Positions 1 through 8,428 of a stretch of DNA of 64,000 nucleotides are shown here, piece after piece. Every line of letters begins with the position of its first letter. Position 1 is the first letter of the stretch. The position numbers and the translations under genes were made by a program. The notes under the pieces were generated by a model that worked only from the letters and a program-made list of their open reading frames with translations, was not told the DNA's origin and searched no databases. The stretch is from Ignavibacteriota bacterium (GTDB lineage: Bacteria > Bacteroidota > Ignavibacteria > Ignavibacteriales > Melioribacteraceae): NCBI GenBank assembly GCA_013112585.1, contig JABFGH010000004.1, forward strand, positions 186,001 through 250,000, written 5' to 3'.

Positions 1-289
1 TGTTTGAAGGGCGGTAAAAATTAATTATGCCTTCAACCATATTTGAATTAATACTGTTAGGAAATTTTAAGTACATATTTTTTCCGGCTAAGCTGATTAC
101 GGGCTGTTCGGGTAATGATTTTGTGCGGGTTACTTTGTCAATTTGATTTTGAAATGCAAGTTCTTTTTCATAATAATCATCTGTAACAAGATTAACATCA
201 ATGGTTGTTGTAAACAAAACAACACCAACAGTTGCAATAACAAATGCGATATAAAAAATTGCTATTCCTAATCCCCAATTCATTTTCAT
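1..289 (-). CDS. ccoH: FixH/CcoH-like cbb3 oxidase assembly protein (partial)
   Basis: The gene is cut by the left edge, leaving about 96 codons. The protein has a single N-terminal membrane helix (about residues 5-26) followed by the FixH hallmark region VTDDYYEKELAFQNQID and then the start of a periplasmic domain. FixH/CcoH helps assemble or stabilise the cbb3 oxidase in the inner membrane. Its ATG at 289 overlaps the TGA stop of ccoG (ATGA overlap), so the two are translationally coupled. It was found by reading the reverse strand beyond the annotated ccoG stop. Only the product after residue 96 is unknown. Confidence 0.85.
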   Translation of the reverse strand, partial: MKMNWGLGIAIFYIAFVIATVGVVLFTTTIDVNLVTDDYYEKELAFQNQIDKVTRTKSLPEQPVISLAGKNMYLKFPNSINSNMVEGIINFYRPSN

Positions 290-1704
290 TTTTCAGAACC
301 TCTCTTACTTACTTTTCCTAAAAAGGAAGTTTTAATAACGTCAATAATATTATCTTCGGTAGTAACTGCAATTTCAATTTGAGTATTCATTACTTTTATT
401 TGATCCTTGTCAAGTATAACTAAAAATTTAGCCTCTTCAACTCCCTGCGGTTCAATAATAAGATCACTGCCGATAATTTTAATTTCACCTTCAATATTTT
501 GTAATTCTAATTTAGCCGGAAGCGTTTCAAAAGTTTTATTGATAATCTTCAAATCATATAGATTGCTGATTTTATTATTAGGCTGCTCTTGAAATATTAT
601 TCCCGGAGTTCGCAGAATAGAAAGCTCAAAATCAGAACGGGTAATTAGAAGTCCGGTTAACAATGATAGAAGCAGAAACAGTACTGCAGTGTAACCAATT
701 GAACGTGGTGTAAATAATTTGCGGACTTTAGTTTCAATCTCATTTTTAGAGGCATATCTGATCAAACCCTTTGGTCTATTTACTTTTGTCATTATAGTAT
801 CGCAGGCATCAATACATGCGGTACAGTTAACGCATTCGAGCTGCGTTCCGTTTCGAATATCAATTCCGGTAGGGCAAACTTCAACGCATTGGTTGCAGTC
901 AACACAATCGCCCAGATCGTTTTCTTGTCCCTTTTTAATTTTACCGCGCGGCTCGCCTCTTAAATGATCATAAGCGATCACAATTGAATCCCGATCAAGC
1001 ATTACGCCTTGCAGCCTTCCGTATGGGCATACCATTGTGCAAACCTGCTCGCGGAATTTTGCAAATATAAAATAAAAGACTCCTGAAAAAATTAATATTG
1101 AAGTTAAGCCTGCTAAATGCTCTGCCGGCGGATCTGAAATTATTTCCAAGAGCTGATCCATTCCAATGATATAGGATAAAAATATGTTGGCAATAAAAAA
1201 TGAGAGGGAATAAAATATTATATGCTTTGAAGTTTTCTTAATTATTTTTTCACTCGTCCAGGGTGCTCTATCTAATCTTCTCTGCTGACTTGAATTACCC
1301 TCAATCCAATATTCAATTTTTCTAAAAACCATTTCCATAAAAATTGTTTGCGGGCAAACCCAGCCGCAAAATATTCTGCCGTAAACAACAGTGAATAAAA
1401 ATATTGAAACAACAACTGCAATCATAGCAATTACAAAGAGAAAAAAATCATGCGGACCGAATGAAATACCGAACACAATAAATTTACGTTCAAGAAAATT
1501 AAACAGCATAAAAGGTCTACCGTTAACTTTTATGAAGGGAGTAATCACAAGTATTGCTAACAAAATAATACTAACAATATTGCGGGCATTATAAAATTTG
1601 CCCTTCGGCTTTTTAGGGTAAATCCAAATCCGTTTACCTTCATCGGTTACGGTCGCTAATTTATCTCTAAATTCTTCGTTGTCTTTTACTTCAGTATTTT
1701 CCAA
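286..1704 (-). CDS. ccoG: cbb3 oxidase accessory ferredoxin CcoG (RdxA/FixG)
   Basis: This 472-residue membrane iron-sulfur protein is used to build the cbb3 oxidase; in studied bacteria CcoG acts as a cupric reductase supplying Cu(I). About five membrane helices are visible (near 38-57, 83-105, 165-185, 200-215 and 340-358). The motif FCGWVCPQ lies near residue 112, a second CTMVCPYGR near 224, and two ferredoxin Cys clusters (CVDCNQCVEVCP and CVNCTACIDACD) at about 265-300. A C-terminal Ig-like domain follows. The start is TTG with a poor ribosome site, and no in-frame ATG exists upstream. The gene lies 294 bases downstream of the nos cluster rather than next to ccoP, which is unusual. Confidence 0.95.
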   Translation of the reverse strand: MENTEVKDNEEFRDKLATVTDEGKRIWIYPKKPKGKFYNARNIVSIILLAILVITPFIKVNGRPFMLFNFLERKFIVFGISFGPHDFFLFVIAMIAVVVSIFLFTVVYGRIFCGWVCPQTIFMEMVFRKIEYWIEGNSSQQRRLDRAPWTSEKIIKKTSKHIIFYSLSFFIANIFLSYIIGMDQLLEIISDPPAEHLAGLTSILIFSGVFYFIFAKFREQVCTMVCPYGRLQGVMLDRDSIVIAYDHLRGEPRGKIKKGQENDLGDCVDCNQCVEVCPTGIDIRNGTQLECVNCTACIDACDTIMTKVNRPKGLIRYASKNEIETKVRKLFTPRSIGYTAVLFLLLSLLTGLLITRSDFELSILRTPGIIFQEQPNNKISNLYDLKIINKTFETLPAKLELQNIEGEIKIIGSDLIIEPQGVEEAKFLVILDKDQIKVMNTQIEIAVTTEDNIIDVIKTSFLGKVSKRGSEK

Positions 1705-1852
1705 GGTGTGTTCCGGAATATTTCCATAAAATTTCGAATTACATTTGATGTAAATTCAGGTAATAAGTTGCAAAATTTGAATAATAATATCTCAAAAATT
1801 TGTATTAATTATTTTGGAATTGAATGTTGAAAGGATTAGAATTATCCATAAA

Positions 1853-1932
1853 TGTCATTGCGAATCCATCGGCTAACGATTGAAGCAATCTCTAACAACA
1901 GATTGCTTCGGTTAAAACTACTCCCGATGACA
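1853..1932. repeat. Nested palindromic repeat (GTCATTGCGAA family)
   Basis: A perfect 10-bp stem, GAAGCAATCT at 1882-1891 with AGATTGCTTC at 1900-1909, sits inside outer arms TGTCAT at 1853 and ATGACA at 1927. The same core AGATTGCTTC and TCATTGC ends recur at 53649-53777, so this is a dispersed intergenic repeat rather than a gene-specific terminator. It fills much of the 294-base gap between the nosL-like gene and ccoG. Because it is a hairpin it could also stop or process the nos transcript, but there is no T-run directly after it. Confidence 0.7.
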
Positions 1933-1998
1933 GCAAATTGTTTCCATCAAAGGCTATTCGTAAACTCGATTAACTTCTGACTTCTGAATTCTGCCTTT

Positions 1999-2484
1999 TC
2001 ACTTCTTCCTACCAGCGATTTCTTCTTTCGACATTTCAACCGCACGATCGTAATTTACAATTTCTTTACCGTTAAAAGTTTTACTGAACTCCTCAGCATC
2101 GTCTAAATTTTCAAATGTAAATTTACTTATTCGGGTCATAGTTCCTTTAAGACTGCTGCCGACTACATAGTGTGCCGTTTCTGCATTTACAAACTTTGTC
2201 GAATTATAATCAATAGCATAAACTGCTTCAGCTTCTTCTTTCATTTCATCAATTCCAATTGTGCTGCAGTTTATTGAGCAGTAAAAATGTGTATCGCCGT
2301 TTTTCATTTTAAGGGCATGATTGGTTGAGATGAATTTTTTTAAATTCATTCCGCAATTTTCGCAGCCCATCTCATGGGTAATTGAATCTACCGAAATACT
2401 TTTTTTAGTTAACTCTGTATTCTCTTTGCTTTCTTGGCAAGCGAATAATAGTGAAGCAATTATTATTAGAAATAAAGTTTTCAT
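1999..2484 (-). CDS. NosL-like lipoprotein (second copy)
   Basis: This protein of 161 residues has a lipoprotein signal with lipobox LLFACQ and a copper-chaperone-like CENCGMN motif, followed by the NosL fold pattern (FYCSINC, then repeated alpha-beta units). NosL proteins carry Cu(I) to apo-NosZ in the periplasm. I chose the ATG at 2484 because AGAGG lies nine bases upstream; an ATG at 2493 in the same frame touches that ribosome site. It is last in the nos run, 26 bases after nosY. It is only distantly similar to the other NosL here (5305-5742), so the two may serve different steps or different copper enzymes. Confidence 0.8.
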   Translation of the reverse strand: MKTLFLIIIASLLFACQESKENTELTKKSISVDSITHEMGCENCGMNLKKFISTNHALKMKNGDTHFYCSINCSTIGIDEMKEEAEAVYAIDYNSTKFVNAETAHYVVGSSLKGTMTRISKFTFENLDDAEEFSKTFNGKEIVNYDRAVEMSKEEIAGRKK

Positions 2485-2510
2485 TTTAAACATCCTCTTT
2501 TATTAAAAAA

Positions 2511-3293
2511 TTAAAAATCTTTCCGCTTAGATTTAACTACAATTAAAAGCAATGGTAAAATAATCCAGAGTGATAAAAGTACGAGAGAGAAAAACAATCC
2601 GAAACTAGTGCCGAAAAAATCTTGAAACACTGCACCGGTATAACCAAGCAGAGCGGATATATCGAGTTTAAGAATAATTAGTATTCTCGATAAATCAATA
2701 GGATTGAATATGGTTGCACCTAAAGCAAATTTATCTAAGGGGTAATCATCAAACATAAGCATTGTAATTAGGAACAAGCCGTCGTAAATAACGGCAAAAA
2801 ATAACCAGGTAATAATAGCAAGACCAAATCCCTTTATTTTATCATCAAAGTATAGCGCTAAGTTAAACGCGAGTGCCACAAAAATAAATGAAAGCATGGC
2901 GCCGATTAGCAGAAGAGAAAAAAAGTTAAATATTTCTGCCGATTGGAAAAGACCGTAAGCAAGAAATGGTATCCCGAGTCCGACTACGAGACTAAGAGAA
3001 AGCGACAAACTTATACCGAGATATTGACCAACAAAAATATTACTTCTCTTAATCGGTTGTGCTAAAAGTAGTTCGGTAAACTCCTTCGAATTATAAAAAT
3101 ACATTACTCCAAAAAGTGTACCTATTAGCGGAGTTAGTACAATAATAATATTCAGTAAAGTTATAACAGCTTTTGATACATCCTGGTTAAGAAAAAGCAA
3201 AATGAAACCCAGAGCCAGGTAAAATAGAAAATAAATGTAGCTCCATCTGCTTCGCATCAAATCATAAAAACTATACTTTAATATTTTAATCAT
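2511..3293 (-). CDS. nosY: ABC transporter permease NosY
   Basis: A 260-residue, six-helix membrane protein of the ABC-2 permease type. Together with NosF and NosD it forms the NosDFY complex, which is needed to mature the CuZ centre of NosZ. Its first eight bases overlap the end of nosF, as expected of co-translated partners. The Asp-rich cytoplasmic loop DDKIKGFG and the spacing of helices fit the family. The function call leans on gene order (nosD-nosF-nosY) as much as on sequence, but the order is standard. Confidence 0.92.
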   Translation of the reverse strand: MIKILKYSFYDLMRSRWSYIYFLFYLALGFILLFLNQDVSKAVITLLNIIIVLTPLIGTLFGVMYFYNSKEFTELLLAQPIKRSNIFVGQYLGISLSLSLSLVVGLGIPFLAYGLFQSAEIFNFFSLLLIGAMLSFIFVALAFNLALYFDDKIKGFGLAIITWLFFAVIYDGLFLITMLMFDDYPLDKFALGATIFNPIDLSRILIILKLDISALLGYTGAVFQDFFGTSFGLFFSLVLLSLWIILPLLLIVVKSKRKDF

Positions 3294-3993
3294 CGGATTC
3301 TCTCAATACGTTGGCAATTGCGTTTTCTAAATTATCTTGTTCGGTTTGTTTTTTAAGCTCGTCTGTTGTTCCTTGAAAATATATTTTACCGTCCAATAGG
3401 AAAACTATTTCATCAGAGATCTCTTCTACCAAACTCATAATATGAGTGGAAATTAAAATTGTTTTCCCTTCATCTTTTTTCTGTTTGATAATTTTTTTCA
3501 AGCTAATTAATGCAACAGGGTCAAGTCCTGTAGTTGGTTCATCTAAAATTATCAGCGGGGCATCAAACATAAAAGTAATTACAATATTAACTTTTTGACT
3601 TGTTCCGCCGGATAAATTGCTCAGCTTTTTATCAAGGTGAGATTCTAATTGAAACAATGAAATTAATTCATTTTCATTTATAGAAGTATTTCTCAAATCC
3701 TTAATCATTTTGAATAATTCTTTTACCTTTAGGTTTTGCGGAAAGTGAGCAATTTGCGGCATGTACGAGATATCATCACGGTACTGCCATTTCCCGATAA
3801 CCTCTTTGCCGTTAATTTTTATTGTTCCTTTGTTGGGAACAACAATCCCGAGTATCGATTTTATCAGTGTGGTCTTGCCCGATCCGTTTGGACCAAGCAC
3901 GGTATGAATTCCGCCATTTAAAAATGACAAATTTATTCCGTCTAATACAGTCAATTTGCCGAATCGTTTTACTAAATTATTAATTTCTATCAT
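3286..3993 (-). CDS. nosF: ABC transporter ATPase NosF
   Basis: A 235-residue ABC ATPase. Walker A GPNGSGKTTL is near residue 36, the signature LSGGTSQK near 127, and Walker B LIILDEPTTGLDP near 147, followed by the switch His in STHIMSL. It powers the NosDFY complex that matures the CuZ site of NosZ. The start overlaps the end of nosD by 14 bases and the end overlaps nosY by eight, so the three subunits are probably made in fixed ratio. Confidence 0.94.
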   Translation of the reverse strand: MIEINNLVKRFGKLTVLDGINLSFLNGGIHTVLGPNGSGKTTLIKSILGIVVPNKGTIKINGKEVIGKWQYRDDISYMPQIAHFPQNLKVKELFKMIKDLRNTSINENELISLFQLESHLDKKLSNLSGGTSQKVNIVITFMFDAPLIILDEPTTGLDPVALISLKKIIKQKKDEGKTILISTHIMSLVEEISDEIVFLLDGKIYFQGTTDELKKQTEQDNLENAIANVLRESDD

Positions 3994-5224
3994 TTACCGG
4001 TTTCATTAGTGGATTAAAATCTTTTAAGTTATCAGGCGTAAATACGGGCGATACTTTTTCTGAAAAATTAATTATATCAACAAATAAGCTTCGCAGCAGA
4101 ATGATTGTTTCCGGGGTTCTGTTTACAACGTATGAAAAAAGTTTCACCGGACGGTAGGGGATATCACCGATGTTATCCTTGTTCAAATCATACCCGGTAT
4201 ATTCGCTCCAATAATTTTTATCAAAAATATTTCCGTTAATTCTTCCATTGTAGGAAATATCAAAAGCGTTATGCATAAAATTATTCCGCATAAGTTTATT
4301 ACCGTAACATGCACCCAAAAATTTTATTGCCCATCCGTTGCTTTTAAAATTATTATTTTCAAAAACAACTCTGTTGCTGCCCTCGGCATTTACACCGATT
4401 GTATTTTGCTCAAAAATGTTATCAATTATGTCAGCATCATATATTTCTTTAAGAAGTAAACCGTAGGATGCGGTTCCCCAATTCAGGCGGAAAATGTTTT
4501 TGCGCATATATATTCTTTTTGAAAACATAACAGCAACACCGGCGCCGTTATTTTCAAACATGTTATTCTCATACCTATCATCGTTTGAAAACATAAAGTG
4601 CAGACCGTATCGAATATTCCGCCTGCTTTTGTTTCCGCTAATTGAACTGTGTTTTGCAAATTCAAAATAAATGCCGTCACGCATTTGTTCAATTATGTTA
4701 TCGTTAACTTCAATTTTGGATGCATGCCATAAGTGAATTCCATTGCCGGAATTATGTTCATGTACAGCATTTCCTTTTATAATATTTTTTGAGATAATTC
4801 CGTTGTGTGATTTTTCAATCAGTATAGCAAAAAAAGGATTGATGAAAATATTATTTTCAATTACGAAATTATCGATTCGATAAGTATGAATTGCGGCATA
4901 ATCCGAAGTGTAGCTTTTACCCACATTAATAAGTTTGAATCCCGAAATTGTAACACTATCCGAGAGCACTTCAAATATATATCCCTTTTCCATTGCATCA
5001 ATTGTAGGATGATCAATACCGATCAGCTTAATCGGTTTTTCGATCCTTAAATCATACTCTTGATAAATGCCTGCCTCAACAATAATTTCATCACCGTTTT
5101 CTGCTGCGGCAATTGCTTCCTTAATTGAAGTATAACCGCAGGATTTGCAGACCTTAATTTGTTTTGCGGTGAGTTCCGTAAAGGCAAAAAGAAGAAGTGC
5201 GGTAAAAAATAATTGTTTAATCAT
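3980..5224 (-). CDS. nosD: Periplasmic copper-site maturation protein NosD
   Basis: A 414-residue exported protein with a Sec signal peptide (about residues 1-20) and a right-handed parallel beta-helix of CASH/NosD repeats through about residues 60-330, seen as many N-N-x-F/I turns such as IENNIFINPF and FENNGAGVAVMF. NosD is the periplasmic partner of the NosFY transporter in CuZ assembly. An early Cys pair (VCKSCGY) is seen just after the signal peptide. The gene starts 59 bases after a strong hairpin that separates it from nosL, so it may have its own promoter or be expressed by readthrough. Confidence 0.95.
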   Translation of the reverse strand: MIKQLFFTALLLFAFTELTAKQIKVCKSCGYTSIKEAIAAAENGDEIIVEAGIYQEYDLRIEKPIKLIGIDHPTIDAMEKGYIFEVLSDSVTISGFKLINVGKSYTSDYAAIHTYRIDNFVIENNIFINPFFAILIEKSHNGIISKNIIKGNAVHEHNSGNGIHLWHASKIEVNDNIIEQMRDGIYFEFAKHSSISGNKSRRNIRYGLHFMFSNDDRYENNMFENNGAGVAVMFSKRIYMRKNIFRLNWGTASYGLLLKEIYDADIIDNIFEQNTIGVNAEGSNRVVFENNNFKSNGWAIKFLGACYGNKLMRNNFMHNAFDISYNGRINGNIFDKNYWSEYTGYDLNKDNIGDIPYRPVKLFSYVVNRTPETIILLRSLFVDIINFSEKVSPVFTPDNLKDFNPLMKPVNDRN

Positions 5225-5244
5225 TATAAAGCTTTCGTTAAAAA

Positions 5245-5283
5245 AAAATGAAGTAAAAATATAAAAGATTTCTACTTCATTTT
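5245..5283 (-). terminator. Intrinsic terminator between nosL and nosD
   Basis: On the minus strand an 11-bp perfect stem (AAAATGAAGTA pairing with TACTTCATTTT) is followed by a run of eight or nine T. It lies right after the nosL stop and before the nosD start, so it is a strong candidate for partial or full termination inside the nos gene series. Confidence 0.75.
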
Positions 5284-5304
5284 AATGATAAATCGTAATA
5301 TATA

Positions 5305-5742
5305 TTAAAATAATTTTTTCAGTTCATCCCAACTGTAAATTGTTCCATCTTTTTCTTTCTGTTTTTCAAGGGCGTCTTCCTTTTTTTCAAAGCCGGTTAG
5401 GTTAGCACCCATAGGACTCGGCAGATTTTCACTTATTAAATAAGTAGAATTTAATGCATCTACCAGCTTACCCGGAGTAGAATAATCAGTAATTAAAAAT
5501 AACTCAATCTTAATTTCGTTTTCACGTTCCTTAATATCCTGCATCATACATTCAATTGCATCGTATTTGTATGGTTTGCCTTTGTCGGTAACAATCTCTG
5601 CTGCATGCTGTTTATCTACGATGTTCATTTTGCAGTAATAGCAAGCATCTTTTCCGTAATCAATCGGGCTTTGCTCAATAGCGCAAGAAGTTAGTACGAG
5701 GCTGATACAAAGCAGAACTAAAATTAAATTAGTGCGTTTCAT
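5305..5742 (-). CDS. nosL: Copper chaperone lipoprotein NosL
   Basis: A 145-residue lipoprotein with lipobox VLTSC (Cys at about residue 20). The mature part carries the NosL copper motif ACYYCKMNI near residues 34-42 and the conserved DAIECMMQD segment with a further Cys and Met pair. NosL is an outer-membrane-type or inner-membrane-anchored Cu(I) chaperone for NosZ. A GGAAG ribosome site overlaps the end of the preceding membrane protein gene; the two genes are one base apart. A terminator hairpin follows. Confidence 0.9.
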   Translation of the reverse strand: MKRTNLILVLLCISLVLTSCAIEQSPIDYGKDACYYCKMNIVDKQHAAEIVTDKGKPYKYDAIECMMQDIKERENEIKIELFLITDYSTPGKLVDALNSTYLISENLPSPMGANLTGFEKKEDALEKQKEKDGTIYSWDELKKLF

Positions 5743-5743
5743 T

Positions 5744-6319
5744 TTATTTCTTCCTTTCCTCTTTTAATGCAACATAGAAAGCAACGGGAGATAAACAAAC
5801 ACCAACAAATAAAAAGATAGACCCAAGCATGGGGTATGAGTGTGCAGTAAAATTTAAAATTTGTTTCGAGCCTAATACCGGAGGCATGTATGCTTGTCCC
5901 GGCATTTTGATTGCTGCTTTCGGATCCAGATTATGTCCGTAATCGTAAAGCCATAAATAAAAATCATACATACCCGCCGTGCCTAATATCGCCATCAATA
6001 CAAACCATACAATGTATAATTTTTTGTTGCCGATAAATGCAAATATCAAACCAAGTAGAGACATTGATATTATTACAATCGGAAAAATATCAAATTCTTT
6101 CATTTCAGTTGGGAGGGGTTTCATTCCAACATAATGGTTCATCAAATCAATATTTTGGATATCACCTTCGTTTGCGCCTTCCATTTTATTAAGTGAGATA
6201 TCTATCCCCAATGGAATTGGGTATTGGGGGGCTTCCAAGGTAATATTCCACATAGGGAATACAAATAAGAAAAGTGGAAGAATAGCAGCGGCAATCATTA
6301 ATATTTTTGATAGTTTCAT
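5744..6319 (-). CDS. nosB: NosB-like membrane protein of clade II nos cluster
   Basis: A 191-residue protein with four predicted membrane helices (about 7-25, 82-100, 105-125 and 160-182) and an extracytoplasmic loop after helix 1 holding PQYPIPLGI. It is the first gene after nosZ, the position of the conserved membrane protein named NosB in clade II nos clusters, whose biochemical role is unknown. The name rests on position and topology; I cannot confirm homology without a search. The long loop between helices 3 and 4 contains the pattern MPGQAYMPPVLG, rich in Met and Pro, which could contact metal or a partner. Confidence 0.65.
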   Translation of the reverse strand: MKLSKILMIAAAILPLFLFVFPMWNITLEAPQYPIPLGIDISLNKMEGANEGDIQNIDLMNHYVGMKPLPTEMKEFDIFPIVIISMSLLGLIFAFIGNKKLYIVWFVLMAILGTAGMYDFYLWLYDYGHNLDPKAAIKMPGQAYMPPVLGSKQILNFTAHSYPMLGSIFLFVGVCLSPVAFYVALKEERKK

Positions 6320-6339
6320 CGTATAACTCTTAAATTATA

Positions 6340-6376
6340 AAAAGGATACAGCACTTAAAACATGCTGCATCCTTTT
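6340..6376 (-). terminator. Hairpin after nosZ
   Basis: A 14-bp stem with one G-T pair (AAAAGGATGCAGCA with TGCTGTATCCTTTT on the minus strand), a nine-base loop and a TTTTT tail lies between the nosZ stop and the nosB-like start. It would allow nosZ mRNA to be made or kept in excess of the accessory genes. Confidence 0.75.
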
Positions 6377-6418
6377 AAAGATTACAAATTCATTTTTTAG
6401 TAAATGAATTATTGAAAA

Positions 6419-8383
6419 TTATTCACCGTCAAGCGACCAGCTTAATTTTATGTTGGATGACTTAGGTGAAACTCTAACATATCCCTGCATTTCCTGATGC
6501 AGAGCCGAACAGAAATCTGTACAGTAGAATGGCCATACACCAACTTGTTTCGGTTCCCAAACAAATGTTTCTGTTTGTCCCGGCATAATTAATAATTCGG
6601 ATGTGTTCGCACCAATTATACTGATACCATGAGGTACGTCGTAATCTTGTTCTAAGTTTGTTACATGGAAATAAACTCTATCGCCGACTTTAATTCCTTC
6701 AATATTATCGGGCGCAAAGTGACTTCTAATCATAGTCATGTAAACATGAACGTCTTTACCTTTACGTACAACTTTTGTTTCTTTTTCAGACTTTGCCACA
6801 TAAGGATGCTTGTTATCTTCTAATCTATATATTTTTTTAGAATTAGGTGCAATTAACGAAGCTGGAGCACCTGCGGCATAATGGGGCTCGCCGATAGTTG
6901 GGAAGTCTAATAACAATTCCATCTTATCGCCTGTGATATCATAAAGCTGTGCCGAATGACAAACCTCAGGTCCGGTTGGCAAATAACGGTCTTTAGTAAT
7001 TTTATTTAGTGCAACCAAATATTTACCAAAAGGCTTACGCGAGTTTCCACCCGGAATCATCAAGTGACCAACAGAATAATAAGTTGGTTTTCTATCAATA
7101 ACTTTCCATGTTCCTAACTGCCACTTAACTACTTCAGAAGAAATAAAGAAGGTTGTATAGGCATAACCGTTTGCATCAAATTCTGTATGCAATGGACCTA
7201 AGCCCGGCTGCATTACAGTTCCGGCGTTAATAGCATCAAAGTTTAGTATAGGAATACCATAAGCATCACCGTCAAATTTTTCTTCTTTAATTGCTTTCTG
7301 CATTTTAGTAAATGAATGCACAGTTAATGAAGCAGCTAATTTACCATTACCAACAATATATTCACCGGATGGGTCAACATCGCAGCCGTGAGGTGATTTA
7401 GGTGTTGGAAGGAAATATACTAATCCCGGCAATTCCGCAGGATCTAAAACTTTAACAGATTTTTTCATTGTGGATGTAGCTGTGTGAGTATCTTCATCAT
7501 ACACGTTGTGTGCATAATTAGCTTTCATAGTTTTAAACTTGCCAGCTTTAATGTACTCTTCAGCTTTTTTCCAGTTGACTGCTGCTATAAAATCTTTATC
7601 ATTTTGAGATGCATTAACCTCTAACAATGTACTCGCTTCTTCAGTATTATAAGTAGTAAAGAAAAACCATCCGTGTGATTTTCCTCTTCCGGGGTGTGAT
7701 AAATCATAATCAAATCCCGGCATCATAATCTGAAAAGCAATTTCCATATCGCCATGATCTTTATCTACACTGATAAAAGAAAGTGCTCCTTTGAAATTAC
7801 CTTTGTACTCTGAAATAGGCATATCCCTTTGAGGAACGGGAACAGAGAACCTTGTACCTGCAACAACGTACTCGGTGTTTTCAGTAATAAATGAAGAACT
7901 ATGGTTACCAGCACTGTTTGGTATTTCTATTATTTCTTCAGTTTCAAAAGTTTCTAAACTTATACGTGCAATACGCGGGGTATTATTTGCATTTATGAAA
8001 ATCCAGCGTCCGTCAAGTTCACCGTTAGTTTGCGAAATATCCGGATGGTGAGAATCATCCCACGGAATAAAACCGTATGATGTGTTGAGCATAGGTTTTG
8101 TTTCTTCGTTAAAGCCGTAAGCTTTTTCGGCATCAACAGAAAAAACAGGAATTACTTTAAATAAACGTCCTGAGGGTAAACCATGTACAGCTAACTGACC
8201 GCTGAAACCGCCCGACATAAAGGCGTAAAATTCATCATGCTCTCCCGGGGGAATAAAAACTCTATTGGCAGCGCTTGAAGTTAATGCACCGCTTTTTGAT
8301 CCTCCGTTATTACCGCATCCCGATAATGCAAAAATGCTTGCGATAAAGGCGGAAAGAAAAAATATCTTGAAAGCTACTTTCAT
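6419..8383 (-). CDS. nosZ: Nitrous oxide reductase, clade II (Sec-type, lipoprotein)
   Basis: A 654-residue enzyme that reduces N2O to N2. The N-terminus has no twin arginine; instead it carries a lipoprotein signal with lipobox LSGC (Cys 23), so it is Sec-exported and probably membrane-anchored. CuZ ligands are recognisable in SHHPD, LSHPGRGKSH, SPHGCD, GPLHTEFD, CHSAQ and GEPHYA. The C-terminal cupredoxin domain has the CuA set: DVPHG, then YCTDFCSALHQEM with Cys 621, Cys 625, His 629 and Met 632. AGGAG lies eight bases before the ATG. It is preceded at 45 bases by a FAS1 lipoprotein and followed by a hairpin and nosB, typical of clade II. Confidence 0.97.
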   Translation of the reverse strand: MKVAFKIFFLSAFIASIFALSGCGNNGGSKSGALTSSAANRVFIPPGEHDEFYAFMSGGFSGQLAVHGLPSGRLFKVIPVFSVDAEKAYGFNEETKPMLNTSYGFIPWDDSHHPDISQTNGELDGRWIFINANNTPRIARISLETFETEEIIEIPNSAGNHSSSFITENTEYVVAGTRFSVPVPQRDMPISEYKGNFKGALSFISVDKDHGDMEIAFQIMMPGFDYDLSHPGRGKSHGWFFFTTYNTEEASTLLEVNASQNDKDFIAAVNWKKAEEYIKAGKFKTMKANYAHNVYDEDTHTATSTMKKSVKVLDPAELPGLVYFLPTPKSPHGCDVDPSGEYIVGNGKLAASLTVHSFTKMQKAIKEEKFDGDAYGIPILNFDAINAGTVMQPGLGPLHTEFDANGYAYTTFFISSEVVKWQLGTWKVIDRKPTYYSVGHLMIPGGNSRKPFGKYLVALNKITKDRYLPTGPEVCHSAQLYDITGDKMELLLDFPTIGEPHYAAGAPASLIAPNSKKIYRLEDNKHPYVAKSEKETKVVRKGKDVHVYMTMIRSHFAPDNIEGIKVGDRVYFHVTNLEQDYDVPHGISIIGANTSELLIMPGQTETFVWEPKQVGVWPFYCTDFCSALHQEMQGYVRVSPKSSNIKLSWSLDGE

Positions 8384-8428
8384 ATTTATGCTCCTTATTT
8401 TATTGTTTTTTGTAATTTTTATAAAAAA

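Noticed and set aside
6419-8383. Twin-arginine export of NosZ
   Set aside because: There is no RR motif in the N-terminus; the signal is of Sec lipoprotein type.
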